A stretch of 64,000 nucleotides of DNA from Streptomyces sp. NBC_00091 (GTDB lineage Bacteria > Actinomycetota > Actinomycetes > Streptomycetales > Streptomycetaceae): positions 5,828,001-5,892,000 of the forward strand of contig NZ_JAPEMA010000001.1 in assembly GCF_026343185.1 (NCBI RefSeq), in the 5' to 3' direction. Below are positions 35,767 through 44,165 of the stretch, piece by piece (position 1 is the stretch's first letter; the number at the start of each line of letters is the position of its first letter). Under the pieces are notes generated by a model that saw only the letters and a list, made by a program, of their open reading frames with translations, did not search any database and had not been told where the DNA came from. A program made the translations under genes and the position numbers.

Positions 35767-36297
35767 TTAGGCCGTCCCGGCCCGGTGCCGGCGCCGGTAG
35801 GAGAGCGTGAGGGCCCCGAGCAGCGGACCCCAGGCGGCCAGCGGGAGGTAGAGGAACCCGACGAGGGCGGCGCCGGAGGCCGTCATGTCGGGGTGGGGTA
35901 CGAGCCACCAGAAGGCGAACGGCGTCCACACCAGGGTCAGGACGGCGGCGCCGACCCCGGCTGCGGCCACCACCCGGCCCGGCGCCGGCCTGCGCCCGCC
36001 CACCAGCGGGATCCAGCGCGGGAGCACCTCGCCCCAGGGCCGCACCAGCCCGAGCGTGAGCAGCGCGAGCAGCTCACTGGCCACGCTGAGGAGCACCACG
36101 TACACGCGGCCCCAGCCGGGTATCCCGGCCGCCGCGTAGCCGGCCTCGGTGTATCCCGCGAGGAATCCGGCGGCGAGGAACAGCCGCCAGACGCCGGTCG
36201 GCAGGGTGAGCAGGGCGGTGATGTGCGCGGCCCGCACGGCCCAGCGGGGCGCGGCGGGAACGGTCGGGGCGGTGTGGTTGCGGGTCATGACCACCAT
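35767..36297 (-). CDS. Membrane protein of unknown function
   Basis: 176 aa from the ATG at 36297 (another ATG at 36288). Five hydrophobic segments are seen (AAHITALLTLPTGVWRLFLAA; VYVVLLSVASELLALLTLG; VVAAAGVGAAVLTLVWTPFA and others) with a basic C-terminus (SYRRRHRAGTA). No family is recognised. A 26-bp perfect hairpin lies 64 bases before the start. The 147-bp gap to the oxidase gene contains only a short CATAT/ATATG repeat near 35701. Confidence 0.68.
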   Translation of the reverse strand: MVVMTRNHTAPTVPAAPRWAVRAAHITALLTLPTGVWRLFLAAGFLAGYTEAGYAAAGIPGWGRVYVVLLSVASELLALLTLGLVRPWGEVLPRWIPLVGGRRPAPGRVVAAAGVGAAVLTLVWTPFAFWWLVPHPDMTASGAALVGFLYLPLAAWGPLLGALTLSYRRRHRAGTA

Positions 36298-36360
36298 GCT
36301 GTCGGCCGCCGCCCGCCCGGGCGTCGGCCCCGGGTACCTGCCGTGAGGCCGCCTCCGGCA

Positions 36361-36414
36361 GGACCCCGGCGGCCCGGTCTCCCCCGGACGGGGGAGACCG
36401 GGCCGCCGGGGTCC
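36361..36414. terminator. Perfect 26-bp hairpin
   Basis: Arms 36361-36386 and 36389-36414, loop GA. All 26 pairs match, mostly G-C. No T-run follows on either strand. It could be a strong transcription block between the minus-strand membrane gene and helD, but it lies upstream of both. Confidence 0.7.
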
Positions 36415-36433
36415 TGATGGCTCAAGCGCATAC

Positions 36434-36468
36434 AAAAAACGCCCCCGACGAATTGACGTCCGGGGCGT
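36434..36468 (-). terminator. Intrinsic terminator-like hairpin with T6 (minus strand)
   Basis: ACGCCCC pairs with GGGGCGT and GACG with CGTC, with one C-C mismatch, loop AATTGA (36439-36468). On the minus strand the stem is followed by six T residues (36434-36439). No minus-strand gene lies to its right, so it would stop an antisense or leader transcript heading toward the gene at 36297. Confidence 0.6.
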
Positions 36469-36491
36469 GCGTCTGCGTATATTCAATGGTT

Positions 36492-36517
36492 CACGCTCTC
36501 GTTTAAATGAGGGCGTG
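36492..36517 (+). promoter_or_regulatory. Leader hairpin before the HelD-like gene
   Basis: CACGCTCTC pairs with GAGGGCGTG (one T-G pair), loop GTTTAAAT. It sits 42 bases before the TTG start, in what is probably the leader of the mRNA. Confidence 0.45.
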
Positions 36518-36558
36518 AGGAAGCTTTACGGGGACATCGTATCGCGCAGGGAGCGAAA

Positions 36559-38871
36559 TTGTCAAACATGGAATTCCAGAGTGAGCAGCAATTCATCACG
36601 GAGCTCTACGCGCGCCTCGAAGACCTGCGGGACCAGGCCGAACGCGCCGTGCGGGGCGCCCTGAGGGCGAGCGGCGGCGGTTTCCAGGCGCGGCTGGAAA
36701 GGGATGTCCTCGTCGCCGAGCAGTCCGGTCTGCTTTCCGCGCTGAACGCGGCCGAGCACGGCCTGTGTTTCGGCCGGCTCGAGTTCACCGACGGCCGCGA
36801 CCACCACATCGGCCGAATCGGTATCCGGCAGGACGATCCCGAACGCACCCCGCTCGTCGTCGACTGGCGTGCCGAGGTGGCTCGCCCCTTCTACCTCGCG
36901 ACCGGGCACGTCCCGATGGGCCTGCGCCGCCGGCGTCACATCACCACCCGGGGCCGGGACGTCACGGCCCTCCACGACGAGATCCTCGACCTCGCCGACA
37001 CCGAGCGCACCGGGTACGAGGGCGCCGACGCGGACGCCGTGCTGCTCGCCGCGCTCGACGCCGCCCGCACCGGCCGCATGCACGACATCGTGCGGACCAT
37101 CCAGGCCGACCAGGACCGCATCATCCGCTCGCCCCACCAGGGCGTCCTCGTCGTGGAGGGCGGCCCCGGCACCGGGAAGACCGCCGTCGCCCTGCACCGC
37201 GCCGCCTTCCTCCTCTACGCCCACCGCGAGCTCCTCGCCCGCCGGGGCGTCCTGATCGTCGGCCCGAACCCCGCCTTCCTCGGCTACATCGGCGAGGTAC
37301 TGCCCGCCCTCGGCGAGACCGGGGTGCTCCTCGCCTCGCCCGGGGACCTGTACCCGGGACTGCACGCCACCGGCACCGACCGCCCCGGCGCCGCCGCCGT
37401 CAAGGGCCGCGCGGCCATGGCCGAGGTCCTCGCCAGGGTCGTCGCCGACCGGCAGACCCTGCCCGAGGGCGTACCCGCCGGCAGCGGCGAGGAGAGCGCC
37501 GTGGTCCCCGAACCGGCGCTGGAGATCGACCACGACGACTACGGCACCCTCCTGCTGGACCGGACCATGGCCCACGCCGCCCGCGACCGGGCCCGCGCCA
37601 CCGCCCTGCCCCACAACCAGGCCCGCCCGTACTTCGCGTTCGCCGTCATCGACGCCCTCACCGAGCAGCTCGCCGACCGGCTCGGCGCCGACCCCTACGG
37701 CGGCCCCAACCTCCTCGGCCCGGACGACATCGCACAGCTCGGCAAGGAGATCGCCACCAGCTCCGAGGTGCACGCCGCCATCGACGTCCTCTGGCCGCAC
37801 CTCACCCCGGAGCAGCTGATCGCCGACTTCCTCGCGGACCCCACCCACCTTCCCGCGCGGGACGCCGAGCTGATCCGCCGCACCTCGGGCGACTGGACCC
37901 CGGCCGACATCCCGCTCCTCGACGAGGCCGCCGAGCTCCTCGGTGTCGACGACAGTGCCCGGCGGGCCGCCGCCGAGCGCGACCGGCTGGAGCGGATCGC
38001 CTACGCCCAGGGCGTTCTCGACCTCTCCCAGGGCTCGGAGTCCTACGAGTTCGAGGACATGGAGAGCGAGTACCTCGCCGCCCACGACATCATCGACGCC
38101 GAGCGCATGGCGGAGCGGCAGGAGGAGGCCGACCACCGCACGACCGCCGAACGCGCCGCCGCCGACCGCACCTGGGCCTTCGGGCACGTCATCGTCGACG
38201 AGGCGCAGGAGCTGTCCGAAATGGCCTGGCGGCTGCTCATGCGCCGCTGCCCGACCCGCTCCATGACCCTGGTCGGCGACCCGGCGCAGACCGGCGACGA
38301 GGCGGGCTGCGGCTCCTGGAAGCAGATCCTCGACCCGTACGTGGGGGACCGCTGGGAGCAGGTACGGCTCGGCGTCAACTACCGCACGCCCGCCGAGGTC
38401 ATGGAGGTGGCGGCCGCCGTGCTGCGCCCCCACCGGCCCGGCTTCGAACCGCCCCGCTCGGTGCGCTCCACGGGCGTACGGCCCTGGGTGCGCGCGGCCG
38501 GCGACGACCTCGCGGGCGCCGTCGCCGGGGCCGTGCGCGACAGCGCCCCGGCCGAGGGCCGGCTCGCGGTGATCGCCCCGCGCCCCCTGCACCCGGCCCT
38601 GGCCGCCGCGCTGCCCGGCGTACGGGCGGGGGAGGAGCCCGACCTCACCCGGCCGGTGGTCCTGCTGGACGCGCGCCAGGCCAAGGGGCTGGAGTTCGAC
38701 ACGGTCATCGTGGCCGAACCGGCGGACCTCCAGCCGAGTGACCTCTACGTCGCGCTCACCCGGGCCACCCAGCACCTCGGGGTGGTGCACACCGGCCGGC
38801 TCCCCGAGGGCCTGGCCGACGGGCCGGCCGACGGACTGGCCGATCGACTGGCCGAAGGGCCGGCCGCCTGA
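36559..38871 (+). CDS. helD: HelD-like RNA polymerase-associated helicase
   Basis: 770 aa. Start TTG at 36559, five bases after AGGGAG; an ATG at 36568 is too far from it. Walker A GGPGTGKT lies at 201-208, Walker B VIVDEAQE near 545, then LVGDPAQTGD, VNYRTPAEV and VALTRATQHLG: superfamily 1 (UvrD-like) ATPase motifs. The helical N-terminal arm (about 1-120) and length fit the actinobacterial HelD class, which enters RNA polymerase channels, releases stalled or rifampicin-bound enzyme and recycles it with ATP. A C-terminal repeat of (G/A)LADGPADGLADRLAEG is low complexity. I saw no rifamycin-associated element upstream. Confidence 0.85.
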   Translation: MSNMEFQSEQQFITELYARLEDLRDQAERAVRGALRASGGGFQARLERDVLVAEQSGLLSALNAAEHGLCFGRLEFTDGRDHHIGRIGIRQDDPERTPLVVDWRAEVARPFYLATGHVPMGLRRRRHITTRGRDVTALHDEILDLADTERTGYEGADADAVLLAALDAARTGRMHDIVRTIQADQDRIIRSPHQGVLVVEGGPGTGKTAVALHRAAFLLYAHRELLARRGVLIVGPNPAFLGYIGEVLPALGETGVLLASPGDLYPGLHATGTDRPGAAAVKGRAAMAEVLARVVADRQTLPEGVPAGSGEESAVVPEPALEIDHDDYGTLLLDRTMAHAARDRARATALPHNQARPYFAFAVIDALTEQLADRLGADPYGGPNLLGPDDIAQLGKEIATSSEVHAAIDVLWPHLTPEQLIADFLADPTHLPARDAELIRRTSGDWTPADIPLLDEAAELLGVDDSARRAAAERDRLERIAYAQGVLDLSQGSESYEFEDMESEYLAAHDIIDAERMAERQEEADHRTTAERAAADRTWAFGHVIVDEAQELSEMAWRLLMRRCPTRSMTLVGDPAQTGDEAGCGSWKQILDPYVGDRWEQVRLGVNYRTPAEVMEVAAAVLRPHRPGFEPPRSVRSTGVRPWVRAAGDDLAGAVAGAVRDSAPAEGRLAVIAPRPLHPALAAALPGVRAGEEPDLTRPVVLLDARQAKGLEFDTVIVAEPADLQPSDLYVALTRATQHLGVVHTGRLPEGLADGPADGLADRLAEGPAA

Positions 38872-38952
38872 GGGCAAGGGACCGGCCACCCAGCCGATGT
38901 GTGGCCGGATTCGCCCGTCTCTAGGGGGCTTTGGCCGTCGTACTGTGGCCGA

Positions 38953-40146
38953 ATGCCTGTAGTTGACATCAGTTCCAGCACCCCAGACTTCGACTCCGAC
39001 CCCCACTCCTTCTACGCGGCACTGCGCGCCGCGGGGCCGGTGCACCAGGTCAGGGGCGTCATGCCCGAGGAGGATCCGTACTGGATCGTCGTCGGGTACG
39101 AAGAGGCCCGCCAGGCCCTCACCCACCCGGACCTGCTGAAGGACTGGCGCGCCTCCGGGCTGTATCCGGACATCGAGCCCAGCGCCTCCAACGCCAACAT
39201 GCTGGAGTCCGACCCGCCCCATCACACCCGGCTGCGCCGCCTGGTGGCCCGGGAGTTCACCGCCCGCCGGGTGGAGGCGATGCGCCCCCGCGTCCAGCAG
39301 ATCACCGACGAACTGCTGGACGCGATGGCCGCCCGCCCCGAGCGCTCCGCCGACCTGATCGAGTCCCTCGCCTTCCCGCTCCCGATGACGGTGATCTGCG
39401 AACTCCTCGGTGTCCCGGACCTCGACCGCGAGCGCTTCCGCCAGTGGTCCAACGACATCGTGGCGCCCCGCCCCGAGGCCACGAACGTCGACGCGCACGT
39501 CCAGCTCAGCCTCTTCCTCGCGGAACTCATCGCCGACAAGGCCAAGTCCCCCGGCGACGACCTGCTCAGCGCGCTGATCCGCACCCGCGACGAGGACGGC
39601 GACTCGCTGTCCCCCGACGAGCTGATCGGGATGGCCTTCCTGCTGCTGGTCGCCGGCCACGAGACCACCGTCAACCTCATCTCCAACGGCGTACGGGCCC
39701 TGCTCGCGCACCCTGGCCAACTCGCCGCCCTGCGCGCCGACTACGACGGGCTGCTGGGCGGGGCCGTGGAGGAGATGCTCCGTTACGACGGCCCCGTGCA
39801 GAACGCCACCTACCGCTACGCCGCCAAGGACGTGGAGCTCGGCGGCGTGGTCATACCAGCCGGGTCCGTCGTGCTCGCCTCGCTGTCCGGCGCCGGCCGG
39901 GACCCGGGCCGCTTCGCCGAGCCCGACGTGTTCGACATCCGCCGGGCCCCCGGAGGCCATCTCGCCTTCGGGCACGGGCTGCACTTCTGCATCGGCGCCC
40001 CGCTGGCCCGGCTGGAGGGCCGCATCGCGATCCGCGGCCTGCTGGAGCGCTTCCCGGACCTCGCGGTGGACCCGGACGGAGGTCCCCTGGAGTGGCTCCC
40101 GGGCAGCCTGATGCACGGCGCGAGCCGGCTTCCGCTGCGCTGGTAG
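38953..40146 (+). CDS. Cytochrome P450
   Basis: 397 aa, usual for soluble bacterial P450s. I-helix oxygen motif AGHETT (about residues 236-241), K-helix EMLR, and heme-binding FGHGLHFCIGAPLAR with Cys346. It uses electrons from a ferredoxin, which is not encoded next to it, to hydroxylate an unknown substrate. No Shine-Dalgarno is visible; TACTGT at 38941-38946 ends six bases before the ATG, suggesting a leaderless mRNA. It is 81 bases downstream of helD. Confidence 0.93.
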   Translation: MPVVDISSSTPDFDSDPHSFYAALRAAGPVHQVRGVMPEEDPYWIVVGYEEARQALTHPDLLKDWRASGLYPDIEPSASNANMLESDPPHHTRLRRLVAREFTARRVEAMRPRVQQITDELLDAMAARPERSADLIESLAFPLPMTVICELLGVPDLDRERFRQWSNDIVAPRPEATNVDAHVQLSLFLAELIADKAKSPGDDLLSALIRTRDEDGDSLSPDELIGMAFLLLVAGHETTVNLISNGVRALLAHPGQLAALRADYDGLLGGAVEEMLRYDGPVQNATYRYAAKDVELGGVVIPAGSVVLASLSGAGRDPGRFAEPDVFDIRRAPGGHLAFGHGLHFCIGAPLARLEGRIAIRGLLERFPDLAVDPDGGPLEWLPGSLMHGASRLPLRW

Positions 40147-40220
40147 CCGCCGTCACCGCAGGGCGGCACGCCCCCGTGCTGCCGCCCCGCGGAGGCGGAC
40201 ACCAGCTGCCGGTACGCGTT

Positions 40221-40249
40221 TTGGATTGGTACGCGATCCTCAATACGAT
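40221..40249 (+). promoter_or_regulatory. Promoter of the secreted VWA operon
   Basis: TTGGAT (40221-40226) and TACGAT (40244-40249), 17 bases apart. The expected start of transcription falls on or beside the ATG at 40256, so the mRNA is probably leaderless. Confidence 0.65.
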
Positions 40250-40255
40250 CCGGCG

Positions 40256-41530
40256 ATGATCACAAGAAAACGGCTGGCGGCCCGGGCCCTGGGCCTGCTC
40301 GTCGCCTTGACCGCGGGACTCCTCCCGGCGACCGCAGCCGCTGCCGACGGACCGGCGAAAGAGCCGCCCAAGGTCGACCTCGTGCTCGACGTCAGCGGCT
40401 CGATGCGCGCCACCGACATCGACGGCCAGTCCCGTATGGCCGCCGCCAAGCAGGCCTTCAACGAGGTCCTCGACGCGGTGCCCGACGAAGTCCGCCTGGG
40501 CATAAGGACCCTGGGCGCCACCTACCCCGGCGAGGACAGGGCGCTCGGCTGCAAGGACACCAAGCAGCTCTACCCCGTCGGCACGGTGAACCGCACCGAG
40601 GCGAAGACCGCCGTCGCCACCCTCGCCCCCACCGGCTGGACACCCATCGGGCCGGCCCTGCAGGCCGCCGCCCAGGACCTGGAGGGCGGCAACGCCACCC
40701 GCCGGATCGTCCTCATCACCGACGGCGAGGACACCTGCGCCCCGCTCGACCCCTGCGAAGTGGCCCGCGAGATCGCGGCCAAGGGCATCCACCTCGTCAT
40801 CGACACCCTCGGCCTCGTCCCCGACGCCAAGACCCGCGCCCAGCTCACCTGCATCGCCGAGGCCACCGGAGGCACGTACACCTCGGTGACCCACACCGCC
40901 GAACTCTCCGGCAGGGTCAGACAGCTGGTCGACCGGGCCGCCGACCCCGTCGCCACTCCGGTGGCCACCGAGGGCGCCAAGCAGTGCCAGGGCGCCCCGC
41001 AGCTGAAGGCCGGCCTCTACAGCGACCGCGAGGGCTTCGGCGAGCACCGCTGGTACCGCGTCGACGTGCGCCCCGGCCAGGAGCTGCGCGCCTCGGTGAG
41101 CATCGGCGCCGACCGGGCCGTCAACAACGACTACGGCGTGCTGCTGCGCGCGACCACCGTCCACGGGCGGGAGATCGTCCGCGGATCCGAGGCCGGGGAC
41201 GGCCGTACGGACGTGATCTCGACCGGTCTGCGCTACCCGAAGGCGGAGCTCGACGGGGCGGACGGGGACGCCGCCGAGGCGCCCGAGACCGTCTGCCTCC
41301 AGGTGAGCAACTCCTTCTCCGCGGGCCCGGCCGTCAAGACCGCCCCCGGTATGCCCGTCGAGCTGACCATCGACCTGGTCGACGGCCCCGACGAGGCCTC
41401 CGACGTGGCCTCCTTCGGCCTCGGCCGGGGCTGGTGGCTGATCGGCCTGCTGGCGCTCACCGGCCTGCTGGCCGGTCTGGTCTGGGGCTGGATCTCGCGC
41501 TGGCGCATCTCCGTCTGGAGGACCAACTGA
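40256..41530 (+). CDS. Secreted, membrane-anchored VWA protein
   Basis: 424 aa. Signal peptide (RALGLLVALTAGLLPATAAAA), then a VWA domain with MIDAS DVSGS (about 44-48), TGWTP and LITDGEDTC. A beta-rich domain follows (about 245-390) and one C-terminal TM helix (WWLIGLLALTGLLAGLVWGW) with a short cytoplasmic tail. It is extracellular, held in the membrane, and likely binds a partner through the metal site. The TGATG overlap couples it to the next gene, which shares the same architecture. Function unknown. Confidence 0.88.
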   Translation: MITRKRLAARALGLLVALTAGLLPATAAAADGPAKEPPKVDLVLDVSGSMRATDIDGQSRMAAAKQAFNEVLDAVPDEVRLGIRTLGATYPGEDRALGCKDTKQLYPVGTVNRTEAKTAVATLAPTGWTPIGPALQAAAQDLEGGNATRRIVLITDGEDTCAPLDPCEVAREIAAKGIHLVIDTLGLVPDAKTRAQLTCIAEATGGTYTSVTHTAELSGRVRQLVDRAADPVATPVATEGAKQCQGAPQLKAGLYSDREGFGEHRWYRVDVRPGQELRASVSIGADRAVNNDYGVLLRATTVHGREIVRGSEAGDGRTDVISTGLRYPKAELDGADGDAAEAPETVCLQVSNSFSAGPAVKTAPGMPVELTIDLVDGPDEASDVASFGLGRGWWLIGLLALTGLLAGLVWGWISRWRISVWRTN

Positions 41531-42330
41531 TGCGTACCGTACGCACCCTGACCGCCGCTCTGCTGGCCGGAGCCGCGCTCCTGGCCCCGGCGGCCGCCGC
41601 CACCGCGGCCCCGAGCCCCACCCCGAGCGCGGGCGCGGGCACCGGGAAGGACGGGCAGGCCCCGACCGAGGCCGGCACGGGCTTCCGTACCGCGGCCCTC
41701 TTCCGGCCCGGCCAGAAGGCCACGGCCGCCGGGTCGGCGGGCGACTACCTCTACTGGGCGTTCCCCGCCGACACGGGCCAACGGGTCACCGTACGGGCCG
41801 CGGTGACGCTCCCGGCGCCCGCCGCCCGGCACGGCGCCTCGACCTGGCGGCTCGACGTGTACGACGGCCTGCGCCGCCGGCAGCCCTGCGCGTACGGCAC
41901 GCAGAGCGCGGCGGCGGCCAAGGAGGCCGCCACCGTGGAGCTCTCCTGCACCCTGCGCACGGTCCGCTCCGGGGCCGAGACGTGGTCCAACGACCCGCTC
42001 CCGGGCAGCTACTACGTCCGCCTGACGGTCGTGGCCCTGCCCGAGGAGGACCTCGGCCAGCCCGTACGGGCGCAGGTCGAGGCCGACGTGCGGGAGCAGG
42101 GCGGGGCCCACGCCGTGGACGCGGCCCTGGCCGAACCCCTGGTCCCCGGGATCTCCGGCGCCACGCAGGAGCAGCGGGCCGCGCGCGCCCCCGAGGACGG
42201 CTGGTCCGGCGGCTGGTGGTCCGACCGCTGGCTGTGGACGGCCGCCGGAGGCCTGCTCGGAGCCCTCGCGGGGATCTACGGGTACTCCCTCACCCGCGGC
42301 TCGGGCCGCCCCTCCCGGCCCCAGCAGTGA
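41530..42330 (+). CDS. Membrane-anchored partner of the VWA protein
   Basis: 266 aa. Signal peptide (ALLAGAALLAPAAAATAAP), a Pro/Ser/Gly linker, a beta-rich domain starting at FRTAALFRPGQKATAAGSAGD (shortened), and a C-terminal TM (WLWTAAGGLLGALAGIYGY). The domain resembles the non-VWA part of the upstream protein (bacterial pre-peptidase-like beta sandwich). It overlaps the VWA stop by one base, so the two probably form a surface complex. Function unknown. Confidence 0.78.
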   Translation: MRTVRTLTAALLAGAALLAPAAAATAAPSPTPSAGAGTGKDGQAPTEAGTGFRTAALFRPGQKATAAGSAGDYLYWAFPADTGQRVTVRAAVTLPAPAARHGASTWRLDVYDGLRRRQPCAYGTQSAAAAKEAATVELSCTLRTVRSGAETWSNDPLPGSYYVRLTVVALPEEDLGQPVRAQVEADVREQGGAHAVDAALAEPLVPGISGATQEQRAARAPEDGWSGGWWSDRWLWTAAGGLLGALAGIYGYSLTRGSGRPSRPQQ

Positions 42331-42332
42331 AC

Positions 42333-42366
42333 CGGTGCCGCCGCGCCCGAAGGCGCGGCGGCACCG
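42333..42366 (+). terminator. Terminator after the VWA operon
   Basis: Perfect 15-bp stem (42333-42347 with 42352-42366) closed by a CGAA tetraloop, 3 bases past the stop. Confidence 0.82.
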
Positions 42367-42464
42367 TCGGAATCCCGCCATACGGGACCCCGGGACCAAA
42401 TGATCTTCCGGACACGGAGCGTGGGCTATGTTGGGGGGAGAGTGACGTCAGAAGGAGGCCCCCG

Positions 42465-43385
42465 GTGTCATCGGGTCAGCAGGCACGCGCGCAGGCGGCC
42501 GCGATCACGCCGAGCGGAGCCATCCCCCCGGAGCAGGAGAAGGCGCCGGCCGACCGGCTCCTCGCGCTCTTCGACGGCCACCGCCTCTCGCCGGGCCAGC
42601 GGCGGATCGCCCAGTACCTGATCGACCACCTCACCGAGGCGGCCTTCCTCTCCATCACCGAGCTCGCCGAGCGCGTCGGCGTCAGCCAGCCGTCGGTGAC
42701 CCGGTTCGCCTCCTCCCTCGGCTTCAGCGGCTATCCCGCCCTGCGCGAGGTGCTCCAGCCCATCGCGCTGTCCGCGGTGGCCGGCACCCCGGACAGCAGG
42801 GAGCAGATCCGCCACAACGAGCTCCAGGCCGCCGTCGACGCCGAGATCGAGAACCTGGAGAACGTACGCCGGCTCCTCGCCGACACCAACCAGGTGCTGG
42901 GCATCGGCCGCGAGCTGGCCCGCTCCGTCCCGCTGACCGTGCTGGGCCTGCGGATCTCGGTCTCCCTCGCGGAGTACTTCGCCTACGCGGCCCGCCGCAT
43001 CCACCCCGACGTCCGCCTGGTGACCCGGGGCGGCAGCGTGGCCTACGACGCCCTGCTCCAGTCGCGGGCGGCGGGCGGCAGCTGGGTGCTGGCCTTCGCC
43101 ATGCCCCGGCACGCCAAGGAGACGCTGGCCGCGCTGCGGGCGGCCCGCAGCACGGGGCTGCGCGTCGTGCTGATCACGGACCCCACCGTGGGGCCGCTGG
43201 TGGAGGCGGCCGACGTGGTGCTGACCGCCGGCACCGGTTCGCGGCTGGTCTTCGACTCGTACGCGGCCCCCGGAATGCTCTCCGCCGCCCTGCTCCAGGC
43301 GATGGCCGACGCGGACCCCGAGCGGACCCAGGCGCGGCTCGAACAGTACGAGCAGGCCGCCGACCAGCACGGTTTCTTCCTGTAG
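42465..43385 (+). CDS. RpiR/MurR-family regulator with SIS domain
   Basis: 306 aa from a GTG 7 bases after GAAGGAGG. An N-terminal RpiR HTH (about 25-105: FLSITELAERVGVSQPSVTRFASSLGFSGYPALRE, shortened) precedes a C-terminal sugar isomerase (SIS) domain (about 140-280: VLGLRISVSLAEYFAYAARR, VLAFAMPRHAKETLAAL). It senses a phosphosugar and controls sugar or amino-sugar genes. No sugar gene is next to it; the palindrome at 43469-43482 is a possible site. Confidence 0.9.
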   Translation: MSSGQQARAQAAAITPSGAIPPEQEKAPADRLLALFDGHRLSPGQRRIAQYLIDHLTEAAFLSITELAERVGVSQPSVTRFASSLGFSGYPALREVLQPIALSAVAGTPDSREQIRHNELQAAVDAEIENLENVRRLLADTNQVLGIGRELARSVPLTVLGLRISVSLAEYFAYAARRIHPDVRLVTRGGSVAYDALLQSRAAGGSWVLAFAMPRHAKETLAALRAARSTGLRVVLITDPTVGPLVEAADVVLTAGTGSRLVFDSYAAPGMLSAALLQAMADADPERTQARLEQYEQAADQHGFFL

Positions 43386-43739
43386 GGCCAGATTTCACCC
43401 GTTGTGAACCCGCTGTGAATCCGGTGTGAACCACGAATCGCCTCGGGATATTCAGAGCCAGGGCATGCATGAAATTTTTCATACCCTTGCTTACTCGACG
43501 GTATATATGTTTACTGACGGCGGCGCTCCGGATCCCTCAGACGCCAAGGCGGGCGACCCCACGTCCACCTCGAACGGACACCCAGTACGCCGATCCTCCT
43601 CACGGCGGCACCGGGTGCCGAGTCAGGGCTTGCGGATCCCCCGGAGGAGCGCCCATGGCGGCCTCGGTCAACCCCTGGGCCGAGGCCGCCCACCAGCAGT
43701 GTCTCGATCAGAGTTCGACACCCCTCGGAAGTGACGAGA
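43386..43739. promoter_or_regulatory. Spacer with PHO-box-like repeats and AT-rich promoter
   Basis: 354 bp without a convincing gene. 43399-43431: three contiguous 11-bp direct repeats, on the minus strand GTTCACACCGG, ATTCACAGCGG, GTTCACAACGG, as in PhoP (PHO box) or SARP/AfsR sites. 43469-43482: dyad ATGAAATTTTTCAT, similar to RpiR-type sites. 43478-43507: TTCATA and TATATA 18 apart, a possible plus-strand promoter. Nearly all of 43450-43515 is AT-rich, unlike its surroundings. Confidence 0.65.
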
Positions 43740-44129
43740 ATGTCCCAGACGGCCACCCTCACGCGCAGCCCGGACTGGCCCCTCCAGGTCAAGGCGCCCG
43801 GCACGCACGACTGGGAACGCACCGCCACCCGCTGGCTGCGCGACCTCCTCCCGGCCCGCTACGGCGGCTATCTGACACTGACCCGTCACCACGCCCTCCT
43901 CGCCCGGCACGTACAGCTCCAGCTCCAGCACGAGATGCGCGCCGTCCGCGTCGCCCTGCACACCAGCCGGGCCGACCTGCCGACGATGGGTGTCGCCGAG
44001 TCGGTCATCGAGAACACGATCAGGATGTACGCCATCGAGCTCGAGCAGCTCGGCCGCCTGTCCCGGGGCGCCCGCCTGGTCTCCGAGGCGCTCCTGCTGA
44101 GCGCCACCCCGGGCCAGCGCAAGCGCTGA
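43740..44129 (+). CDS. Small conserved-looking protein, unknown
   Basis: 129 aa from the ATG at 43740 (GGAAG 8 bases upstream; a GTG at 43731 is in frame). Two long amphipathic helices with many Arg/His/Leu residues (LTRHHALLARHVQLQLQHEM, ESVIENTIRMYAIELEQLGR) suggest a helical, perhaps dimeric, soluble protein. No family or motif is recognised. It lies downstream of the PHO-box-like spacer. It converges on the phospholipase gene with a 36-base gap. Confidence 0.65.
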   Translation: MSQTATLTRSPDWPLQVKAPGTHDWERTATRWLRDLLPARYGGYLTLTRHHALLARHVQLQLQHEMRAVRVALHTSRADLPTMGVAESVIENTIRMYAIELEQLGRLSRGARLVSEALLLSATPGQRKR

Positions 44130-44165
44130 CCCGGGACGCCGTCCGCCCGCCGGACCGCCGGGCCG

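Noticed and set aside
36562..40116. 1,184-aa minus-strand open frame
   Set aside because: Runs opposite both the HelD-like and P450 genes, whose motifs are clear.
43426..43734. 102-aa plus-strand frame in the AT-rich spacer
   Set aside because: No ribosome site, crosses operator-like repeats and turns into Arg/Pro-rich shadow sequence.
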